A DNA stretch of 64,000 nucleotides from an uncultured Desulfuromusa sp. (GCF_963675815.1 NZ_OY776575.1:1-64000), one strand, 5' to 3'. Numbered from the stretch's first letter, positions 9,505 to 20,325 are shown. Notes: generated by a model not told the origin, from the sequence alone. Translations and numbers: made by a program.

Positions 9505-10839
9505 ATGAATGTTACAGTTGAAAATTTAAGTCCGATTAAAAAGAAGCTTAGTCTTGAGATCGCAGCAGAAACAGTTGCTGTAGAGCTGGAAAATGCTTAT
9601 AAAAAAATAGCTAAAACTGCTGCTGTCAAAGGGTTTCGTAAAGGGAAAGTTCCAAGAGAGATTTTGAGGAAGCATTATGGATCACGGGCCCAGTATGATG
9701 CAACGGGACCGTTGATTAATAACAGTCTTTATAAAGCTTTGCTGGATAATAAAATTGAGGCCGTCTCGCAACCGGAAGTTGTTAATTCCGGGGTTGTTGA
9801 AGAAGGAAAATCTTTCAGTTATGAGGCTGAGGTTGAGGTCCGCCCTGAAATTGTGGCCAAGGATTACAGTAATCTCAATCTTGAAAAAGAAAAATTTTCC
9901 TTTGATGAAAGTGTAGTTGAAAAACAACTGGAGCAAATGGCGAACTCAAAGATGCAACTTGAGGTTACAAGCCGCAAAAAAGCTCGCGATGGCGATACGG
10001 TTGTTATTGACTTTGAGGGTTTTATCAATGATACCCCATTTGAAAACGGGTCAGCGAAAGATTTTGAGCTGGCTCTTGGCTCAAACAGCTTTATCCCCGG
10101 TTTTGAATCTCAGTTGGTAGGAATGAAACGTGATCAGGAGAAAGAGGTTGACGTGACTTTTCCTGAGGGTTATGGGGCAAAAGATTTAGCTGGTAAACCG
10201 GCAAAATTTAAAGTCCTGGTGAAAGAAATCAAGGAAAAGAACATTCCTGAAATAAACGATGCTTTTGCGAAAGAGTTTGAAGCCGAAAGTCTGGATCAAC
10301 TCAAAGAGCAGATCAAAGAGCATGCCATGGCTCAGGAAAAGCAGCGCATTGAAGGACAACTGCAAGAAAATATGATGAATGCACTGGTTGCGAACAATGC
10401 TTTTGATGTGCCTGAAGGGATGATCAAAAATCAGTTGCTTCATCTGAAGGACAACTTTACTCAGAAACTTAAAGAGCAGGGAATGACTCTTGAGATGCTG
10501 GGGATGAATGATGAAACTTTTTTCACCACTTATCGTGATATGGCAACCCAGCAGGTTAAAGGGGAACTTATTCTGGACGCAATAGCGACTCAAGAGGAGA
10601 TTGTTGTTGAAGATTCCGCTGTTGAGGAAAAAATGCAAGCCTTTGCAGATCAAAGCAATGTCCCCCTGGAGCAAGTGCAGAAGTATTTTGAGAATGCCCA
10701 GGCTATGGCAGGATTAAAGGGGCAAATTCTCCAGGAAAAAACATCCAGGTTTTTGCTTGAAAGTGCGACTATTGCCGAAGTGGAGCCGCAGCAACCAGAG
10801 CAAGCGGTTGCCGATGACAGTGAAAAAGAGGAGTCTTGA
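9505..10839 (+). CDS. tig: Trigger factor, ribosome-associated chaperone
   Basis: A 444-residue protein of normal family length, with AGGAAGGA just upstream of the ATG. Trigger factor binds the ribosomal exit tunnel and shields nascent chains. The N-terminal ribosome-binding domain carries [12 protein letters not shown] (family signature GFRxGKxP, about residues 45-56). The middle FKBP-like prolyl isomerase domain has [21 protein letters not shown] and [13 protein letters not shown]. The C-terminal chaperone domain is helical and acidic. clpP and clpX follow directly, the usual bacterial order. Confidence 0.97.
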   Translation: MNVTVENLSPIKKKLSLEIAAETVAVELENAYKKIAKTAAVKGFRKGKVPREILRKHYGSRAQYDATGPLINNSLYKALLDNKIEAVSQPEVVNSGVVEEGKSFSYEAEVEVRPEIVAKDYSNLNLEKEKFSFDESVVEKQLEQMANSKMQLEVTSRKKARDGDTVVIDFEGFINDTPFENGSAKDFELALGSNSFIPGFESQLVGMKRDQEKEVDVTFPEGYGAKDLAGKPAKFKVLVKEIKEKNIPEINDAFAKEFEAESLDQLKEQIKEHAMAQEKQRIEGQLQENMMNALVANNAFDVPEGMIKNQLLHLKDNFTQKLKEQGMTLEMLGMNDETFFTTYRDMATQQVKGELILDAIATQEEIVVEDSAVEEKMQAFADQSNVPLEQVQKYFENAQAMAGLKGQILQEKTSRFLLESATIAEVEPQQPEQAVADDSEKEES

Positions 10840-10840
10840 T

Positions 10841-11434
10841 ATGAGTCTAGTGCCTATGGTTGTTGAAGATAGTGGCCGAGGTGAACGGGCTTATGATATT
10901 TATTCCCGTTTATTAAAAGACCGGATTATCTTCCTTGGGGGCGAGATTGAGGACCATATGGCCAATCTGATAATAGCCCAGTTATTGTTTCTTGAATCGG
11001 AAGATCCGGATCGGGATATTCACCTTTACATTAATTCGCCCGGAGGAGTTGTGACCGCCGGGATGGCAATTTATGATACAATGCAGTATTTAAAAGCTCC
11101 GGTGTCTACTATTTGTGTTGGCCAGGCTGCAAGTATGGGTGCGGTTCTCCTGGCTTCAGGTGAAGACGGTAAACGTTTTGCTTTGCCGCATGCACGGATA
11201 ATGATTCATCAGCCTTTGGGTGGTTTTCAGGGGCAGGCAACGGATATAAGTATCCACGCTAAAGAGATTTTACGGATGCGCGAATCTTTGAATGGAATTC
11301 TGGCGCACCACTCAGGACAAAAAATAGAGAAGGTCTCTGCTGATACCGAACGGGATTTTTTCATGGATAGCGAAACAGCACGTAGCTATGGTATTATTGA
11401 TTCTATTGTTGAAAGAAAACTTAATATTGTATAG
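10841..11434 (+). CDS. clpP: ATP-dependent Clp protease proteolytic subunit
   Basis: A 197-residue serine protease that forms the tetradecameric barrel of ClpXP. ATG 10841 is preferred because AAAAAGAGGAG precedes it and the protein then has the standard start MSLVPMVVE; it begins one base after the tig stop codon. The catalytic triad is visible: Ser98 in GQAASMG, His123 in MIHQPLGG and Asp172 in TERDFFM. clpX follows 16 bp later, so the three genes form one operon. Confidence 0.98.
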   Translation: MSLVPMVVEDSGRGERAYDIYSRLLKDRIIFLGGEIEDHMANLIIAQLLFLESEDPDRDIHLYINSPGGVVTAGMAIYDTMQYLKAPVSTICVGQAASMGAVLLASGEDGKRFALPHARIMIHQPLGGFQGQATDISIHAKEILRMRESLNGILAHHSGQKIEKVSADTERDFFMDSETARSYGIIDSIVERKLNIV

Positions 11435-11450
11435 CACGGAGGTGTAGCAC

Positions 11451-12698
11451 GTGAGTCCAAAGGATGAAAGCAGTCAGTTAACTTGCTCTTTTTGTGGCAA
11501 ATCTCAGGATGAAGTCAAAAAGTTAATTGCAGGACCAACTGTTTATATTTGTGATGAATGTATTGAACTTTGTAATGATATTATTGATGAAGAATCAAAG
11601 CTTGACCAAGCTCCTGGTCCTAAATTCAAGCAGCTTCCCAAGCCTTCAGAAATCAAAGACATCCTTGATGAATATGTCGTAGGTCAAGAGAGGGCAAAAA
11701 AAGTTTTATCTGTTGCCGTTTATAACCACTATAAGCGCATTGAAGCCACCGAGCATCCCGATGGCATAGAAATTCAGAAGAGCAATATTCTGTTGTTAGG
11801 CCCAACAGGGAGTGGCAAAACTCTATTGGCCCAAACTTTGGCAAAGGTTCTTGATGTTCCATTTACTATTGCCGACGCAACGAATCTGACTGAAGCCGGC
11901 TATGTTGGAGAAGATGTTGAGAATATTATTCTCAGTTTGTTGCAAGCTGCAGATTATGATCTTGAAAAAGCCCAAAAAGGGATTATCTATATTGATGAAG
12001 TTGACAAAATAGCGAGAAAATCAGAGTCACCTTCAATTACACGTGATGTCTCCGGTGAAGGGGTGCAGCAGGCACTTTTAAAAATTATTGAAGGGACGAC
12101 AGCGAGTGTTCCACCCAAGGGTGGGAGAAAACATCCGCAACAGGAATTTTTAAAAGTTGACACAACAAATATATTGTTTATTTGCGGTGGCGCCTTTTCC
12201 GGCTTGGAAAAAATCGTGAGTAAGCGGATCAGTGCAAAAACGATGGGCTTCGGTGCAGAGGTTAAGTCTGTTAAAGAGGAGGAACTTGGCCCGTTGCTGA
12301 GTAAAGTTCAACCTGCAGATCTCCTGAAATTTGGTTTGATCCCGGAATTTGTCGGCCGCATCCCGGTTATTGCAACGCTGAGCGAATTAGATGAAGAGGC
12401 TCTTATCCAAATTCTTCGTGAGCCTAAAAATGCGCTGATAAAACAATATCAACGTCTGTTTGAGATGGAAGATGTCCATCTGAAGTTTACGGATAGCGCC
12501 TTGATCGCAATTGCCAAAGAAGCGCTGGAACGTAAAACCGGGGCACGTGGGTTACGATCAATCCTTGAGAATTCAATGCTGGATGTCATGTATGATATTC
12601 CTTCTCAGGATCGAGTGAAAGAAGTCGTTTTAAATGAAGATGTTATTACTGAGGGGGCAAAACCCATCGTCCTCTATGACATTGCTGAAAGTGCATAA
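11451..12698 (+). CDS. clpX: Clp protease ATP-binding subunit ClpX
   Basis: A 415-residue AAA+ unfoldase that feeds substrates to ClpP. GTG 11451 is preceded by CGGAGGTG. The N-terminal zinc-binding domain has Cys12, Cys15, Cys34 and Cys37. Walker A is GPTGSGKT (residues 117-124), Walker B is [10 protein letters not shown], and the pore region and sensor motifs are intact. A hairpin terminator lies between this gene and lon. Confidence 0.98.
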   Translation: MSPKDESSQLTCSFCGKSQDEVKKLIAGPTVYICDECIELCNDIIDEESKLDQAPGPKFKQLPKPSEIKDILDEYVVGQERAKKVLSVAVYNHYKRIEATEHPDGIEIQKSNILLLGPTGSGKTLLAQTLAKVLDVPFTIADATNLTEAGYVGEDVENIILSLLQAADYDLEKAQKGIIYIDEVDKIARKSESPSITRDVSGEGVQQALLKIIEGTTASVPPKGGRKHPQQEFLKVDTTNILFICGGAFSGLEKIVSKRISAKTMGFGAEVKSVKEEELGPLLSKVQPADLLKFGLIPEFVGRIPVIATLSELDEEALIQILREPKNALIKQYQRLFEMEDVHLKFTDSALIAIAKEALERKTGARGLRSILENSMLDVMYDIPSQDRVKEVVLNEDVITEGAKPIVLYDIAESA

Positions 12699-12720
12699 AT
12701 AACCATTTTTCTTGAAATCT

Positions 12721-12762
12721 AAAGGAGCGTTATTTTGTCTTTGGGCAGAGCGCTCCTTTTTC
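12721..12762 (+). terminator. Rho-independent terminator after clpX
   Basis: AAAGGAGCG (12721-12729) pairs with CGCTCCTTT (12751-12759) and is followed by a T-rich run. It separates the tig-clpP-clpX operon from lon, which begins 20 bp further on. Confidence 0.75.
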
Positions 12763-12781
12763 CTTTGCAGGTTCTTGATTT

Positions 12782-15145
12782 ATGTCAGACTCTATTGAAA
12801 TATCCAAAAAAGTATCAGCACGATTTCTTCCAATCCTGCCCCTCCGGGATATTGTCATCTTCCCTTATATGGTTGCTCCCTTGTTCGTCGGGAGATCTCA
12901 GTCTATTGGTGCTCTCGAAAGTGCATCAGAGGGTGATAAGTTGATTTTTCTGGTGAGCCAGAAAGATCCAAAGGTGGATACGCCGGAAGAAGATGACTTG
13001 CATCAGATAGGTACGGTTGGAAAAGTCGTCCAATTGCTGAAACTTCCTGATGGCACCGTTAAGGTTCTTGTCGAGGGAGCCTGGCGTGCCAAAATGCTTT
13101 CTTTTGAACAAAGGGATGATTTTCTCCAGGCACATGTAGAGCCTCTGGATGAATCGATAGCAGACACTTCAGAAGTTGAAGCTGTTCTCAGGGCAATCAA
13201 GTCCAGTTTTGAGACCTATGTTGGTTTGAGTAAAAAAGTACCGGTTGAGGTGAGTTCGACTCTCTCCGGCATTGATGACCCTTCAAGATTGGCTGATACA
13301 GTTGCGGGACATCTTCAGGTTCCTATGGCTGATAAGCAGGAAATGCTTGAATATGTTGATCCTTCCCAACGGTTAGAGCATATCTTGGTCCTTCTTGAAC
13401 AAGAAATTGAAATATTGCAGGTTGAGGGAAGAATTCGCAGTCGCGTCAAGAGTCAGATGGAACGCAGCCAGAAAGAGTATTACCTGAATGAACAGATGAG
13501 GGCTATCCAGAAGGAATTAGGTGGACAGGATGAGTTCAAGCAGGAAGCGCTTCACTTTGAAGAGCAGATAAAAAAGAAAAAGATGTCAAAGGAGGCGACT
13601 GAAAAGGCTTACGCAGAGTTGCGAAAGTTGAAAATGATGTCACCTATGTCAGCAGAAGCAACTGTGGTGCGGAATTATATCGAATGGTTATTGTCGTTGC
13701 CCTGGCAGAAAGGGACCAATGACCGACACGATATTTCAAAGGCAGAAGAAATCCTCGAAGCAGACCACTATGGTTTGCAAAAAGTTAAAGAGCGCGTTCT
13801 TGAATATCTGGCTGTTCAAGCCCTGGTAAAAAAAATCAAAGGACCCATCTTGTGTCTTGTCGGTCCTCCTGGAGTTGGTAAGACCTCACTGGGGCAGTCC
13901 ATTGCCAAGGCATTACAAAGAAAATTTGTCCGTATTTCCCTCGGTGGTGTGCGGGATGAAGCTGAAATTCGTGGTCATAGACGAACCTATATCGGGGCGA
14001 TGCCCGGTAAGATTATTCAGGGTTTACGTAAATCCGGGGTAAAGAACCCCGTTTTTATGCTGGATGAAATCGATAAAATGAGTACGGATTTCCGTGGTGA
14101 CCCATCTTCTGCGCTTCTTGAAGTTCTTGACCCTGAACAGAATAATAGCTTTGCTGACCATTTTCTGGATGTAGATTATGATCTGTCGCAGGTTCTCTTT
14201 ATTGCGACGGCAAACAATCTTCAGGCAATTCCCAGGCCACTGCATGATCGATTGGAAGTCATCAGGATTGAAGGCTATTCAGAAGAAGAGAAATTACATA
14301 TTGCACGTCGCTACCTGGTGGCAAAGCAGGTTGAAGCTCACGGTCTTGCGAACAGGCAGATTCTCTTTTCAGATCGTGCGATTTATGAAATTATCCGGCG
14401 CTATACGCGTGAAGCGGGGGTTCGAGGCCTGGATCGTAATATTGCAGCTGTTATGCGGAAGCTTGCAAGAAAAGCTATTTCTGCAGGGAAAGACAAAAAT
14501 TTCAAGGTTGGGGAGAAACAGATTCAGAAATTTCTTGGCGTACAGCAATATCAGTATGGTGTACGAGAAGAGAAAGATCAGATTGGTCTTGCTACGGGCT
14601 TGGCATGGACGGAGACCGGAGGAGAATTATTAACGATTGAAGTGACTGTGTTGCCGGGCAAGGGAAAACTGACAATTACCGGTCAGTTGGGAGATGTGAT
14701 GCAGGAGTCAGCTCAGGCTGCGATGAGCTATATCCGTTCTCGCTGGAAGGAGTTCCAGCTTGACGAAGATTTCTATTCTCAACTCGACGTTCATATTCAT
14801 GTGCCAGAAGGTGCTGTGCCTAAGGATGGGCCGTCAGCGGGGATAACCATCGCAACAGCTTTAGCTTCAGCTTTGACGGGTCGTCCTGTTCGAAAAGATC
14901 TGGCTATGACCGGTGAGATGACTTTGCGTGGCAGAGTGTTGGCAATCGGCGGATTAAAGGAAAAACTTCTGGCTGCCCGGCGAGGTGGAATTACGCGAGT
15001 TCTGATTCCAATGGATAACAAAAAACATTTAGCTGAACTGTCACCGTTATTGATGAAGTCGATGGATATTGACACGGTTGCACACGTTGATGAGGTTCTT
15101 GAATTTGCTCTTGTTCCGACTGCAGAAATTAGGCCGAACGGCTGA
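12782..15145 (+). CDS. lon: ATP-dependent protease Lon
   Basis: A 787-residue LonA-type protease. The N-terminal substrate-binding domain ([21 protein letters not shown]) is followed by an AAA+ module with Walker A GPPGVGKT (361-368) and Walker [11 protein letters not shown]. The C-terminal S16 peptidase domain has catalytic Ser685 in DGPSAG and Lys728 in GGLKEK. It degrades misfolded and regulatory proteins. The ribosome-binding site before ATG 12782 is weak. I see no clear heat-shock promoter. Confidence 0.97.
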   Translation: MSDSIEISKKVSARFLPILPLRDIVIFPYMVAPLFVGRSQSIGALESASEGDKLIFLVSQKDPKVDTPEEDDLHQIGTVGKVVQLLKLPDGTVKVLVEGAWRAKMLSFEQRDDFLQAHVEPLDESIADTSEVEAVLRAIKSSFETYVGLSKKVPVEVSSTLSGIDDPSRLADTVAGHLQVPMADKQEMLEYVDPSQRLEHILVLLEQEIEILQVEGRIRSRVKSQMERSQKEYYLNEQMRAIQKELGGQDEFKQEALHFEEQIKKKKMSKEATEKAYAELRKLKMMSPMSAEATVVRNYIEWLLSLPWQKGTNDRHDISKAEEILEADHYGLQKVKERVLEYLAVQALVKKIKGPILCLVGPPGVGKTSLGQSIAKALQRKFVRISLGGVRDEAEIRGHRRTYIGAMPGKIIQGLRKSGVKNPVFMLDEIDKMSTDFRGDPSSALLEVLDPEQNNSFADHFLDVDYDLSQVLFIATANNLQAIPRPLHDRLEVIRIEGYSEEEKLHIARRYLVAKQVEAHGLANRQILFSDRAIYEIIRRYTREAGVRGLDRNIAAVMRKLARKAISAGKDKNFKVGEKQIQKFLGVQQYQYGVREEKDQIGLATGLAWTETGGELLTIEVTVLPGKGKLTITGQLGDVMQESAQAAMSYIRSRWKEFQLDEDFYSQLDVHIHVPEGAVPKDGPSAGITIATALASALTGRPVRKDLAMTGEMTLRGRVLAIGGLKEKLLAARRGGITRVLIPMDNKKHLAELSPLLMKSMDIDTVAHVDEVLEFALVPTAEIRPNG

Positions 15146-15199
15146 AAACTTTAAACACATTTTTATTGTCTCAAAGCCCGAAAAATGGGGAAAAACAAC

Positions 15200-15229
15200 T
15201 TGACAGTTTTTTCGTAAACCTGATATATC
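15200..15229 (+). promoter_or_regulatory. Predicted sigma-70 promoter of the HU gene
   Basis: A perfect -35 TTGACA (15200-15205) is followed after 18 bases by TATATC (15224-15229). The start codon is 55 bp downstream. It is a strong promoter by eye, fitting an abundant DNA-binding protein. Confidence 0.75.
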
Positions 15230-15283
15230 TTAACGCGTTTTCGCGTAGCTGAATTTACTTAAAACATTATGAGGAGGTATCCT

Positions 15284-15556
15284 GTGACTAAAGCAGATCT
15301 GGTCAATGCAATGGCAGAAAAGGCGGGGCTAAGCAAAACTGATGCAGAAGGTGCTCTGAAGGCTTTTACTGAGGCTGTAACCGATGCTTTGAAAGCTGGT
15401 GAAAAAGTTGCTATGGTAGGCTTTGGCACTTTTAGTGTGGGGGATCGTGCTGCTCGTACCGGCCAGAACCCGCAAACTGGAGAAAAAATCCAGATTGCTG
15501 CTGCTAAAGTACCAAAATTTAAAGCAGGTAAAGCACTGAAAGATGCTGTAAACTAA
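15284..15556 (+). CDS. hup: Nucleoid protein HU
   Basis: A 90-residue DNA-bending histone-like protein. GTG 15284 is chosen over an upstream in-frame ATG (15269) because GAGGAGG (15271-15277) lies at the right distance and the start [16 protein letters not shown] is the family norm. The beta-arm region [24 protein letters not shown] carries the conserved RxGxNPxTGE motif for minor-groove binding. Two tRNA clusters flank the region. Confidence 0.95.
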   Translation: MTKADLVNAMAEKAGLSKTDAEGALKAFTEAVTDALKAGEKVAMVGFGTFSVGDRAARTGQNPQTGEKIQIAAAKVPKFKAGKALKDAVN

Positions 15557-15582
15557 TTTATAAGCATAATTTTTTTAATATA

Positions 15583-15658
15583 GAGATCGGAAGTAGGAAG
15601 TTAAGGGCTATTTATAGCAAACCCAACTTAGCCTCATGTTGACTTCCTATTTCTATCT
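15583..15658. repeat. Long imperfect hairpin between HU and tRNA-Asp
   Basis: AGATCGGAAGTAGGAAGT (15584-15601) pairs with ACTTCCTATTTCTATCT (15642-15658): 13 pairs, a bulged C, then four more. The 40-base interior can form a further small helix (GCTA/TAGC, 15607-15618). No U-tract follows. It may be an mRNA 3'-end structure of the HU transcript, a processing site before the tRNAs, or a small structured RNA. Confidence 0.55.
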
Positions 15659-15679
15659 GTACCACCGTAATAAAGTTTA

Positions 15680-15756
<77 letters not shown>

Positions 15757-15772
15757 TATTTTTGAAAGCCCA

Positions 15773-15848
15773 GGGCGAATAGCTCAGCTGGGAGAGCGCC
15801 TGCCTTACAAGCAGGATGTCGGGGGTTCGAGCCCCTCTTCGCCCACCA
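15773..15848 (+). tRNA. tRNA-Val (TAC)
   Basis: Acceptor GGGCGAA pairs with TTCGCCC. The anticodon stem CCTGC/GCAGG encloses CTTACAA with anticodon TAC; the T-arm is GGGGGTTCGAGCCCC. CCA is encoded. Confidence 0.97.
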
Positions 15849-15904
15849 ATTAAGTTTGTGCTTCGCTATAATAAGTAGCGTTCGCTGACACAGTAGTAAA
15901 GTTA

Positions 15905-15981
<77 letters not shown>

Positions 15982-15985
15982 TTTT

Positions 15986-16021
15986 AAAAAGGTTTCTGCA
16001 TTTTTTGTAGAAACCTTTTTT
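15986..16021 (+). terminator. Rho-independent terminator of the tRNA cluster
   Basis: AAAAAGGTTTCT (15986-15997) pairs with AGAAACCTTTTT (16009-16020), followed by T residues. It ends the tRNA-Asp/Val/Asp transcript and separates it from the opposing thi operon. Confidence 0.85.
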
Positions 16022-16051
16022 ATTTGCTTCGAGACTGTTTTGCCGGCAAAT

Positions 16052-16696
16052 CTAGGCTTTGGTTTTATGCTGAATCATTATTTTAGCAAGGTCCTGGAAT
16101 GCTTGAGTGGGCGAGGGGGGTGAAACTAGGGCTGAGATGGCGGCAATTCCTGTGGCCCCTGCTTCAAGAACTTCGTGCGCATTGTCTTTCTTGACTCCCC
16201 CAAGGGCGTATATGGGGAGAGACGATTTTATACAAATATCCTGCAAAGATTGTACACCGGCAGGTTTACCGTAAGCGGCCTTTGAGGGAGTAAAATAGAT
16301 GGGGCCATAAGTGACAAAATCGGCCCCTTGTCGGCTGCAAAGTTCAATTTCAGAATGTGTATGAGTGGAGGCTCCAATAAGAAATTTGGGCCCTAGAACT
16401 TGACGCACGATCTCTATTGGCAGGGAGTGGCAACCAAGATGAACACCATCAGCATTGATTGCTTGCGCTAAGTCAACTCTGTCATTGATCAGCAGAAGGC
16501 TATGGTAGCTGAAGGTCAGATCGCGGAGTTCTTGCGCCAGGGGGAAAAGTTCTGCGGCTGAAAGATCCTTCTCTCGCAGCTGAATCATCCGTACTCCCGC
16601 TTGCAATAGTTCTTCAATCGTTTCGAGGAGATCTCTTTTTCTATAAGTTTGATGTCGATCTGTAATTAAATAGATGGATGGTAAAGATCGGCACAT
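16052..16696 (-). CDS. thiE: Thiamine-phosphate synthase
   Basis: A 214-residue ThiE/TenI-family TIM barrel that couples the pyrimidine (HMP-PP) and thiazole moieties to thiamine phosphate. Motifs are YLITDRH at the N-terminus, MIQLREKDLS, LLINDRVDLA, DGVHLG and a C-terminal YALGGV. It is the last gene of the thi operon, and its ATG overlaps the thiH stop by one base. Confidence 0.93.
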   Translation of the reverse strand: MCRSLPSIYLITDRHQTYRKRDLLETIEELLQAGVRMIQLREKDLSAAELFPLAQELRDLTFSYHSLLLINDRVDLAQAINADGVHLGCHSLPIEIVRQVLGPKFLIGASTHTHSEIELCSRQGADFVTYGPIYFTPSKAAYGKPAGVQSLQDICIKSSLPIYALGGVKKDNAHEVLEAGATGIAAISALVSPPSPTQAFQDLAKIMIQHKTKA

Positions 16697-17820
16697 CAGT
16701 TTGCTTTACTCAGAAAAGCCCCATCCCAGTCTTTCCAGACCGGATCGTAACCTCTTGACTTCAAATAATCTTCTACTTCACTTGGGGAGCGTCCATCGCT
16801 GATGGTGAATTGTTCTCCGTCATGGCTGTCTTCACTGTAACCGCCTGGGGAGGTGCTGGATCCCGCACTCATCTGAGTGATCCCAAGGGGTAATAAATTA
16901 TTGCGTAGCTCTGCTTTTTCACGGGTTGAAAGGATGAGGCCGGCATCAGGAAGTAAGAGACGTAATGCACAAATGAATTGGGTGAGTTGACGATCATCGA
17001 CGATACTGTTCGGTTGAAAGCCTCCTTCAGCAGGGCAAAGCCGGGGAAAAGAGAGGGTCACCTGCGAGCGCCAAAATTTGCGTGCTAAATATAAGCCATG
17101 TAAACCACTGAAAAAAACATCACTCAGGCTATCTCCCAAACCCAGCAGGGAGCCGATTCCGATCTTTCGCATCCCTGCTGTTCCGGCTCTTTCCGGCGCA
17201 GCAAGCCTGTAACTGTAATTACTTTTGGGACCATAAGGGTGGAGTTGCCGGTAAAGGTCAGGATCGTAGGTTTCCTGGTATACGGTTAATCCGTCAACCC
17301 CGGCATCAACCATGCGTTGATACCCTCCAGTGTCCATTGGGAAGACCTCAATCGATATGGATCCGCAGTACTTTTTAATGATTTGAACAGCGTTTTCAAG
17401 GTAATCGATCCCGGCGATTTTAGGAGCTTCTCCAGTCAGGAGCAGCATATGGCGAAACCCATGGCTGCGCAGGACCTTGGCTTCCTGTTCAATCTCTTCC
17501 ATGGTCAGGGTCTTGCGTGTCAGGTGGTTGTCAGCGCTAAAACCGCAATATTTACAACCATTGAAGCACTCGTTGGAGAGGTAGATGGGAGCGTAAAGAA
17601 GGATCGTACGGCCGAACCTTTGCTGGGTCACCCGGTGCGCTTTCATAGCCATCTGTTCTAATTGCACATCTGTGATGTTGGGTGAGAGCAAACGGGAAAA
17701 ATCGTCAATATTCAAGCGTTGTTGCTGTAGGGCAAGGTCAATTTGTGCTGGTGTCGTTGTGGCTATTTTCTCGTGTATCTGTTCCTGTGGGTAGCAGGCC
17801 AGCTGTTGTTGGAAATTCAT
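16696..17820 (-). CDS. thiH: 2-iminoacetate synthase (tyrosine lyase)
   Basis: A 374-residue radical-SAM enzyme that cleaves tyrosine to p-cresol and dehydroglycine for thiazole formation. The [4Fe-4S] motif is CFNGCKYC (Cys85, Cys89, Cys92), followed by GFSADN. Further family motifs are [15 protein letters not shown] and TVYQETYD. Use of ThiH rather than ThiO points to an anaerobic glycine-imine source, consistent with the lineage. It overlaps thiG by four bases. Confidence 0.95.
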   Translation of the reverse strand: MNFQQQLACYPQEQIHEKIATTTPAQIDLALQQQRLNIDDFSRLLSPNITDVQLEQMAMKAHRVTQQRFGRTILLYAPIYLSNECFNGCKYCGFSADNHLTRKTLTMEEIEQEAKVLRSHGFRHMLLLTGEAPKIAGIDYLENAVQIIKKYCGSISIEVFPMDTGGYQRMVDAGVDGLTVYQETYDPDLYRQLHPYGPKSNYSYRLAAPERAGTAGMRKIGIGSLLGLGDSLSDVFFSGLHGLYLARKFWRSQVTLSFPRLCPAEGGFQPNSIVDDRQLTQFICALRLLLPDAGLILSTREKAELRNNLLPLGITQMSAGSSTSPGGYSEDSHDGEQFTISDGRSPSEVEDYLKSRGYDPVWKDWDGAFLSKAN

Positions 17821-18593
17821 GGCTCATTCCTTAGAAAACCAGTTAACGGGCTGGAAGCTTCAGCTTTTACTCTTTGGGTACCAAGGCCCGCCAGATAGGC
17901 CTCTCGACCTGCTTCAACCCCTTTACGGAAGGCTTGAGCCATTGCATCCGGGTTTGGGGTGTCGGCAAGAGCAGTATTGACAAGCACTGCATCAGCACCC
18001 ATTTCCATGGCTTCTGCCGCATGAGAGGGGGCTCCCAATCCGGCATCAACGATCACAGGTATATTCGACTGTTCAATTATGATCGCAATGAGATCACGGG
18101 TTCGAATCCCACGATTTGTCCCAATTGGCGCTCCTAAGGGCATAACTGTCGCAGTCCCTATTTCTTCCAGTCTCTTTGCTAAGACAGGATCAGCTGGCAT
18201 ATAGGGAAGAACGACAAAGCCCTCTTTGACCAGAATCTCTGCAGCTTTAAAGGTTTCGATCGGGTCAGGGAGGAGATAGTAAGGGTCTGGAGTCACTTCA
18301 AGTTTGACCCAGGGAAGACAACCGGCAGCCCGAGCCAGGCGTGCCAAACGGACAGCTTCTTCGGCGTCACGTGCTCCGCTGGTATTAGGGAGCAGCAGGT
18401 AGCGGTCAGTATCAATATGCGACAAGATTGAGTCATCAGGATTGTCGATATCAACGCGACGGAGTGCTACGGTGACAATTTCGCTGCCCGAATTTTCCAT
18501 TGCAGAAACCATGCTCTGGTTTGAAGAAAATTTTCCGGTCCCTACTAATAGACGGGAATTAAATGGGCGTCCGGCAATAATTAATGGGTCCAT
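17817..18593 (-). CDS. thiG: Thiazole synthase
   Basis: A 258-residue TIM-barrel enzyme that builds the thiazole phosphate from deoxyxylulose phosphate, dehydroglycine and ThiS thiocarboxylate. Visible motifs: [10 protein letters not shown], the Schiff-base lysine region [46 protein letters not shown] and DAVLVNTA. A dxs gene supplying its deoxyxylulose phosphate lies at 40.2 kb in the same window. Confidence 0.96.
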   Translation of the reverse strand: MDPLIIAGRPFNSRLLVGTGKFSSNQSMVSAMENSGSEIVTVALRRVDIDNPDDSILSHIDTDRYLLLPNTSGARDAEEAVRLARLARAAGCLPWVKLEVTPDPYYLLPDPIETFKAAEILVKEGFVVLPYMPADPVLAKRLEEIGTATVMPLGAPIGTNRGIRTRDLIAIIIEQSNIPVIVDAGLGAPSHAAEAMEMGADAVLVNTALADTPNPDAMAQAFRKGVEAGREAYLAGLGTQRVKAEASSPLTGFLRNEP

Positions 18594-18623
18594 GTTGAAT
18601 ATATCCTGGAGTTAAAGGGTCGT

Positions 18624-18824
18624 TTAGCCACCACCAACAAATTGGATAAGCTCGATTGTATCTCCATGCCTGAGCTCTGTTGTGTCGTGCAAATCAGGAG
18701 AAAGAATTGAATAATTTAGCTCAATGACGACCTGTTCCGGCGGAATCCCTGCCAGTTGCAGCAGTTGCTGGATCGTCATTTTATCTTGATACTCTTTTTT
18801 CTTGCCGTTAATTGAAAGTTCCAT
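18624..18824 (-). CDS. thiS: Sulfur carrier protein ThiS
   Basis: A 66-residue ubiquitin-fold protein ending in the required Gly-Gly (VGGG). The start MELSINGKK (ATG 18822-18824) is preferred over a longer in-frame start inside thiF: it lies seven bases after the thiF stop, and a GAGGA sits in the thiF end. ThiF adenylates its C-terminus and ThiG consumes the thiocarboxylate. Confidence 0.92.
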   Translation of the reverse strand: MELSINGKKKEYQDKMTIQQLLQLAGIPPEQVVIELNYSILSPDLHDTTELRHGDTIELIQFVGGG

Positions 18825-18831
18825 GTTGATA

Positions 18832-19641
18832 TTATTCCGGTTCCTCATTCAGAAGCAGGCGCAGCACCGCATTTGCTTGATGGCTTGCAGCGATACCAAC
18901 GCGGGGAGCCATGAGCCCACAACCGGGTTCTGCCGCAGTGACCCCATCGCCACAAATATAAAAATGATCCGTAATTTTTGTAGTACAGATACTGTTGGAT
19001 GACCCATAACCGGCAATTCCAGATGCAGCAACAAGGGTTTTATGTGGAAAAACTTGGAGGAACTGGTTCGTCAGCATTGCTTTTTGATCTGCGCTATCAA
19101 ATGCCTCGACCAGAATGTCGATGTCAGAAAAAATTTCTGTGAGGTTTTCCGGCGTCACTTTCTGATGAAAACAGTTTATTTGTGTGCCGGGATTGGCTCT
19201 TTTTAAATTATCTCGCAGGGCAATGACTTTTGGTTGTCCGATCTGGTCAACAAAATACTGTTGCCGGTTCAAGTTTGATGGTTCGACGACATCAAAATCG
19301 GCAATGTTTAACTGCCCCACACCCACTCTTGCCAAGCTCAATGCTACAAGGGATCCGAGTCCTCCAACTCCCGCGATGCCAACACGACCGTCCTTAACCT
19401 TCATGTGGACGCCGGGAGTGTGACGTGCCATCATCAAACATTCCAGTTCAGCGGCAGAAGGTTGGACTCCCCGGGTTATCATAACGACGTGATCCCCTTC
19501 GTGAAGTTCTACATCGGAGCTGGTGAGGTGCCCGTTAACGATCAGGATATCGGCTTCAATATTTTTTTTTGCACGTAGTGAATATAGCCGACTGCCGGAT
19601 GCTATTTTTTCAGGGATTTCATTGAGATATATCAACATCAC
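18832..19641 (-). CDS. thiF: ThiS adenylyltransferase with an N-terminal ThiS-like domain
   Basis: A 269-residue E1-like enzyme. Residues 1-65 form a small beta-rich domain (LNEIPEKIASGSRL...LHEGDHVVMI) resembling a ThiS/ubiquitin-like fold without a terminal Gly-Gly. The E1 domain follows, with the nucleotide-binding GIAGVGGLGSLVA, DFDVVEPSNLNRQQY and the Asn/Arg/Gln adenylation residues. Similar ThiS-ThiF fusions are known in anaerobes. The start may be GTG 19641 or the next codon, ATG 19638. It is the first gene behind the TPP riboswitch. Confidence 0.88.
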   Translation of the reverse strand: MMLIYLNEIPEKIASGSRLYSLRAKKNIEADILIVNGHLTSSDVELHEGDHVVMITRGVQPSAAELECLMMARHTPGVHMKVKDGRVGIAGVGGLGSLVALSLARVGVGQLNIADFDVVEPSNLNRQQYFVDQIGQPKVIALRDNLKRANPGTQINCFHQKVTPENLTEIFSDIDILVEAFDSADQKAMLTNQFLQVFPHKTLVAASGIAGYGSSNSICTTKITDHFYICGDGVTAAEPGCGLMAPRVGIAASHQANAVLRLLLNEEPE

Positions 19642-19651
19642 ATTTGCTTTA

Positions 19652-19683
19652 AAAACAAAAAAACCGCCAAAAGGCGGCTACCG
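19652..19683 (-). terminator. Intrinsic terminator in the thi leader
   Basis: On the minus strand AGCCGCC pairs with GGCGGTT around a TTTT loop and is followed by a run of seven T (plus-strand AAAAAAACCGCC...GGCGGCT). It lies between the TPP aptamer and thiF, so it is probably the expression platform. A second hairpin CCGATA/TATCGG (19681-19696) sits just before it and may be an alternative pairing element. Confidence 0.8.
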
Positions 19684-19704
19684 ATAGGTATTATCGGTTT
19701 TAAA

Positions 19705-19796
19705 TGCCGCTTCCCTACGCCGGTACCAGCCGGATCAGGTTCCAAGGGTTGTTCCAGACAATATGGAACTCTCAGTAACTAAGACGCCCCTAGCGT
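19705..19796 (-). promoter_or_regulatory. TPP riboswitch (THI element)
   Basis: On the minus strand the aptamer shows the invariant blocks in order: CTAGGGGCGTC, CTGAGA, ACCCTTGGAACCTGATC and CCGGCGTAGGGAAGCGG. Together with the terminator downstream, it should switch off the thi operon when thiamine pyrophosphate binds. Confidence 0.96.
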
Positions 19797-19934
19797 GTTA
19801 TTCAATCTATTGCAAAAATAACAATCTGCTGACAAGAAAGTCAAGTTGGGAATCTTCATCTTATCATTTGATCTTTTTCTCCTCATTGCATAGGATGCGT
19901 TCCAAAGAATGTTTAACCTTAAAAGGAACTTATT

Positions 19935-20255
19935 ATGTCAATTTCAACACGATATAGACAAATTTTAGAACAGATAGATCAAGAGTCTGATCGCCTTTAC
20001 GAAATCTTGCCGGAGAGTACTGCAAGCGCTTTGCGATTAGTTGATATCGCCGCCGAAGGGTTGCAGGACTGGGTTGATTCTGTCGGTGAGATTCCGCAAT
20101 TTCAGCTCGAGGAGAAACTCTCTCCTGTGTTATTAAAAGCTCACGCTGATCTTGATCGGGCCAGGGTATTGCTGGAAAAAAGTGACCATCAACATGCCGG
20201 TGAGATGATTTGGGAACTAGAACAGGGGCTCTATCGACTTTTGAATGATTTGTGA
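19935..20255 (+). CDS. Small helical protein of unknown function
   Basis: A 106-residue acidic protein starting at ATG 19935 with AAAAGGAAC upstream. It is helical throughout, rich in Leu/Glu/Asp, and has no Cys, signal peptide or membrane segment. The end reads HAGEMIWELEQGLYRLLNDL. I do not recognise the family. It is followed 70 bp later by a DUF3467 gene on the same strand. Confidence 0.6.
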   Translation: MSISTRYRQILEQIDQESDRLYEILPESTASALRLVDIAAEGLQDWVDSVGEIPQFQLEEKLSPVLLKAHADLDRARVLLEKSDHQHAGEMIWELEQGLYRLLNDL

Positions 20256-20325
20256 TTTTGTTCTCTTTCGATCACGATTTTGTAAATATATTTAGTTTAT
20301 TTTTTAAACGTTGAAAAGGATTGGT

